From: Azorinus chamasolen
Taxonomy: Eukaryota; Mollusca; Bivalvia; Cardiida; Solecurtidae
Direction: 5' to 3'
Assembly: GCA_963576725.1 (NCBI GenBank)
Contig: OY755239.1
Location: forward strand, 59,613,453 to 59,677,452
Length of the DNA: 64,000 bases
The position numbers and the translations under genes were made by a program. Shown here piece after piece: positions 61,118-64,000 of this stretch. How positions within the stretch are numbered: position 1 is the stretch's first letter; each line of letters starts with the position of its first letter. Below the pieces are notes generated by a model that did no database searches, was not told the DNA's origin, and saw only the letters and a program-made list of their open reading frames with translations.

Positions 61118-61347
61118 CCCTTTATTTGGTGAAAAACTAATGACTACTTTGAAAATGGTGAAAACATAATGTTTATTCTAACTCTGATTGACTGAACTTT
61201 TCACTGACTTCCGGTTCGTTTAAACATTTTTAGAAACTATTGATCAATGTCAAACAGCTTGGATCCTGATGAGACGCCGAGTTACTCGGCGTCTCATCAG
61301 GATCCAAGCTGTTTGAAAGTGCCAGGCAAGTGCCATAATAAGGGTTA
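61114..61347. mobile_element. D MITE, second of a tandem pair
   Basis: Shares TTAA 61114-61117. TTAACCCTTTATTTGG to GCCATAATAAGGGTTAA. Core AGCTTGGATCCTGATGAGAC against GTCTCATCAGGATCCAAGC, perfectly paired, loop GCCGAGTTACTCGGC. Confidence 0.9.
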
Positions 61348-61814
61348 ATAAAAAAAAAGTGGCGAGATACAAGCTGATTCAAATATGGAAACACTCATTT
61401 TGACTTCTTGGCGCCAGGTTGTGTATTCCTCTTCTTTCTCCTGGTGATACAGATTTGGTTTTAAGGTTGGGAGGCAAAGTGGACTAGAATCAATTGTTGC
61501 TGTTTTTTTGTGGATTTATTTTTGCCGACGGATCATCTGTCGTATGGTGGTGTTTCTCGCCAGAAAAAATGAAATAACATGAAATGTATGTTCCGATATT
61601 TAGAGAGAGTGAGAAAAGGAAATACAATATAAGTTTTAAAATATATTGTTCATGATTGTAGAATAAAGGCTAACACAAACAAACGGTTCCGATAGTTCCC
61701 ATCTGTTACTGGCAAACGTTTAATCTTTAGTTTGCGGAGCAATCAAATTTTCATCCATATAAATTGTCTTCTACTTCTGATCTCTAACCATACTGTCTTC
61801 CTCTTCTTTTCCAA
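61348..61814. other. No recognised feature
   Basis: T-rich and A-rich runs; no family member or exon recognised. Confidence 0.45.
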
Positions 61815-61935
61815 GACGTAACGAGAGTGACAAACAGTTTGGATCCAGATGAGACGCCGAGTTACTCGGCGTCTCATCTGGATCCACACTGTATGCAAGA
61901 TTAACCACGGATTGGTCCTTAGCAGGTTTAGGGTT
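61815..61935. mobile_element. D hairpin with flank
   Basis: AGTTTGGATCCAGATGAGAC against GTCTCATCTGGATCC, loop GCCGAGTTACTCGGC. The right flank ends near GGTTTAGGGTTCAC. Confidence 0.75.
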
Positions 61936-62225
61936 CACAAACACTCCCGAATCCCACTGCATGATTGGATTTTTGTGCTATCAAATTACTCCCGCAGAAG
62001 AACGCGGAAAATTTGCTAAACCTCATCAAATTGACATCGGACTTGATTTGAGCTACAGCTTCAATTCATCAGTTTATTCAAACTTTCATAATTTTCCTAT
62101 ATGTCTACACAGGGGTTAAAGACACTTGTCAAATTTGAATGGCCGATCTGTGTTAGTTATTAAGATATTGATTTGCCTGTCCCGCCTTTCATCTCTATGA
62201 CTTAAACTCTGTCATCTTTTCAATG

Positions 62226-62474
62226 TTAACCCTTTACCTGATATTTATCAGCGCCATTTCACGCATTTTCACGCCATTGAAAGACAGAAAAGACCCAGCT
62301 CAGAGATTCCTCTTTGGAGCCACCTGCTCAGGGTCTGCTCTGCTGATCTGATTCTGCAAATTCTCACATAGCATAACAGAAGCATTTGATCATATGCTGT
62401 TATATAAAACACAGGCAATAAATATTCATGATTTCATTATTTGTTACATGAATATTCATAAGAACATGGGTTAA
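62226..62474 (-). mobile_element. A2 MITE
   Basis: TTAACCCTTTACCTG to CATAAGAACATGGGTTAA. Core ACCCAGCTCAGAGATTCC with right arm GAGCCACCTGCTCAGGG. Confidence 0.85.
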
Positions 62475-62520
62475 GGAAACATTTACGGGGAATGACTCAT
62501 TCAGAGTAGGATGAACAGTT

Positions 62521-62914
62521 CAGCAAAACCTCTCTATAACGGCCACTAAATTACATCAAGTACTTTGTAATACAGAAAATCCTCTCTATAGCGGCCACTA
62601 AATTGTGTTAATTAGTTGGCATTTAGGGTAGGTGACTGCTTAAAGTAAGGTAAAAGTAAAACAGAACGCTCCTATAGGAGAGTTCTGTTTTACTTTTCAC
62701 CTTGCTTTATAGAGCCACTTGCCTTTATTACAAAATACTTGATGTAATTTAGTGGCCGTTATAGACAAGTTTTTACTGTAAAGGCAAGTGGTTGCTTAAA
62801 GCAAGGTGAAAATAAAACAGAACGGCCCTATAGGAGCCTGCTTTAAGCTGCTACCTCCCTAAATACCAACTAATTAACACAATTTAGTGGTCACTATAGA
62901 GAGATTGTACTGTA
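62521..62914. mobile_element. C1 MITE split by a second C1
   Basis: Left end CAGCAAAACCTCTCTATAAC to AGTACTTTGTA; resumes AAAGGCAAGTGGTTGC and ends GAGAGATTGTACTG. Core GGCCCTATAGGAGCC is damaged. Confidence 0.85.
62571..62780. mobile_element. C1 MITE nested in C1
   Basis: CAGAAAATCCTCTCTATAGCG to GTTATAGACAAG plus TTTTTACTG with TA on each side. Core AACGCTCCTATAGGAGAGTT. Confidence 0.9.
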
Positions 62915-63245
62915 TGTTCCAAACGTAAACGGATGAGATGCCGATTACAATCACGGTTACATGTAATCACTAATACTGTCGGAAGAATTTTGATTATAAA
63001 ATTTGAGATTTTATAACATTATATGAGTACATGTACATAACATTGTTTTTGTCTCGTATATAATTTCAACAATTGGCTACATGTATGAGCTTTGTTTCGC
63101 TAGATTTCCACTCCTTTGATTTGCGCTGAGACAAATTTATAAAGTCTCACATTTTATAATCAAATTGCAATTATTGTTAATAGTAACGCTTTGAACGCTT
63201 CTGTGTTCGTTAATGTAATTTATTAATAACCTTCGATGTTTGCCT
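62915..63245. other. No recognised feature
   Basis: AT-rich; a CGGATGAGATGCCG trace at 62931 may be a D remnant. Confidence 0.45.
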
Positions 63246-63495
63246 TTAACCCTTTCCCTTATGTAAGCGCATTTTGACGCATCTGCAAACAGAGTAGACC
63301 CAGATCAGACGGCTCCTATAGGAGCCGTCTGATCAGGGTCTGCTCTGTTTGCTTATGGTGTAACATAGATCTGATTATACAGCTTCTGCCTAAGCCAAAA
63401 TGCCCTGTGTTCATATGCCATTATAACAAAATTATCTTATTAATATTCATGATGTCATTATTTCCTATATGAATATTCATCAGGGAAAGTGTTAA
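63246..63495 (-). mobile_element. A2/A MITE
   Basis: TTAACCCTTTCCCTT to CATCAGGGAAAGTGTTAA. Core CCCAGATCAGACGGCTCC against CCGTCTGATCAGGGTC (A:A), loop GCTCCTATAGGAGC. Confidence 0.95.
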
Positions 63496-63499
63496 GACA

Positions 63500-63586
63500 G
63501 GTAGCAGCAGCATGCAAGACGAAACGAATGGAAAATGATTTTAAAAGGATTGAGCTTTCTGCATTACGTTCGCTCTTCATATAGCA
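63500..63586. mobile_element. C fragment between two A2 elements
   Basis: GTAGCAGCAGCATGCAAGACG, GAGCTTTCTGCATTACG, then ATATAGCAACCC where the next A2 starts. Confidence 0.5.
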
Positions 63587-63818
63587 ACCCTTTCCCTGTT
63601 GAATATGCATGTATGAAATAATGACAACATGAATATCTATTAGCTAATTTTTATATTGATATATTTACTGTGGAAATGATAGAAACTGTTGAAGTCTGTT
63701 ATAATTTCATAAGCAAACAGAGCAGACCATGATCAGACGGCTCCTATAGGAGCCGTCTGATCTTGGACTACTCTGTTTGCAAATACTTACAAAGGGTTTA
63801 TATGAAGGATTATGTTAA
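63584..63818 (+). mobile_element. A2 MITE
   Basis: GCAACCCTTTCCCTG to GAAGGATTATGTTAA. Core CCATGATCAGACGGCTCC against CCGTCTGATCTTGGAC, loop GCTCCTATAGGAGC. Confidence 0.85.
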
Positions 63819-64000
63819 CTGATAAATATTTACGCTTGCAGGACATAATGACATCATGCATATCTATTAGCTGATTTTTTTTTAAAATGGCATATAAACA
63901 CAGGAGTTTGGGGGTATAGCAGAACCTCGTATAGGAGCCGTCTGATCTGGGTCTGCTCTGTTTTCAAATGCGTAAAAATGCGTATCCATCCAGGAAATGT
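63815..64000 (+). mobile_element. A2 MITE abutting the previous one, cut by window edge
   Basis: Shares TTAA 63815-63818. AATGACATCATGCATATC body, half core AGGAGCCGTCTGATCTGG, and right arm GCGTATCCATCCAGG reaching the window end. Confidence 0.8.

Overview
The window looks like gene-poor, AT-rich animal DNA, most probably from a marine bivalve mollusc (moderate confidence). The reasons are the absence of any long reading frame, tRNA-derived SINE heads, a CTCACCTGAGC / GGTCACTAGGTCAA dispersed repeat that is common in bivalve genomes, trinucleotide microsatellites, and a very high density of short inverted-repeat transposons. There is no bacterial or viral gene organisation, no rRNA, no intact transposase and no complete protein-coding gene. 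The only coding signals I would defend are two short exon-like stretches (15247-15379 and 37899-38029).

Most of the sequence is non-autonomous DNA transposons (MITEs), usually 190-260 bp, each with a central hairpin. Family names are my own labels. TTAA-flanked families start TTAACCC and end GGGTTAA, as piggyBac-type elements do. A starts TTAACCCTTTCCC. A2 starts TTAACCCTTTACTCCATG. A3 is a degraded relative of A. B starts TTAACCCATTACCTC, with core AGCATTTGCTCC. D has core TTGGATCCNGATGAGACGCC. G starts TTAACCCTTTCACCGCC. H starts TTAACCCTTCGCTTGC. J and K are further TTAA families. TA-flanked families start CAGTARAACC and end GGTTYTACTG, as pogo/Tigger or Tc1/mariner MITEs do. C1 has TIR CTCTCTATAACGGCCAC, C2 CCCTCTAATGCGACCAC, C3 CTGTCTTAAGCGGCCAT, C4 CTCTAAACCGGA, C5 CTCGATAATTCGAA and C6 CTTCGATATCTCGAAC. 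Other families are E (CCACCAAACCCTATGTTG hairpin), F (TTGATTGGTCAGATTTGAG), I (1.2 kb, with an exon-like segment), L (bivalve dispersed repeat), M (GGGACGTGGCTAGC composite) and N (TIR CAGTGCTCCCTCC). In strand fields for A, A2 and B, + means the long AT-rich arm is on the left and the hairpin on the right.

Layout: 1-4 kb holds C, D, A and F elements, a SINE and a retro-insert inside a C6. 4-14 kb is dense C/A/B/E/G. 14.5-16.4 kb is a multi-level nest (C2 containing B and element I, which contains J and a C copy). 16.5-30 kb is more MITEs plus a SINE, 15-bp and 60-bp minisatellites and an ATG microsatellite. 30-38 kb has a 43-bp minisatellite, the H family, a SINE and the best exon candidate. 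38-42 kb has element L, a degenerate tandem array and composite M. 42-54 kb is nested C/A/B/D. 54.4-56.6 kb has a chain of abutting A elements and a ~510-bp segmental duplication. 57-64 kb is dominated by D, C5, C1-in-C1 and A2.

Nothing here works as a pathway. The coherent biology is the transposon community itself. Families with different target sites (TA and TTAA) share the same central palindrome, GCTCCTATAGGAGC. They insert into each other reciprocally, and several hairpin families carry an arm mismatch at the same homologous position. All coordinates were read by eye and could be off by a few bases.
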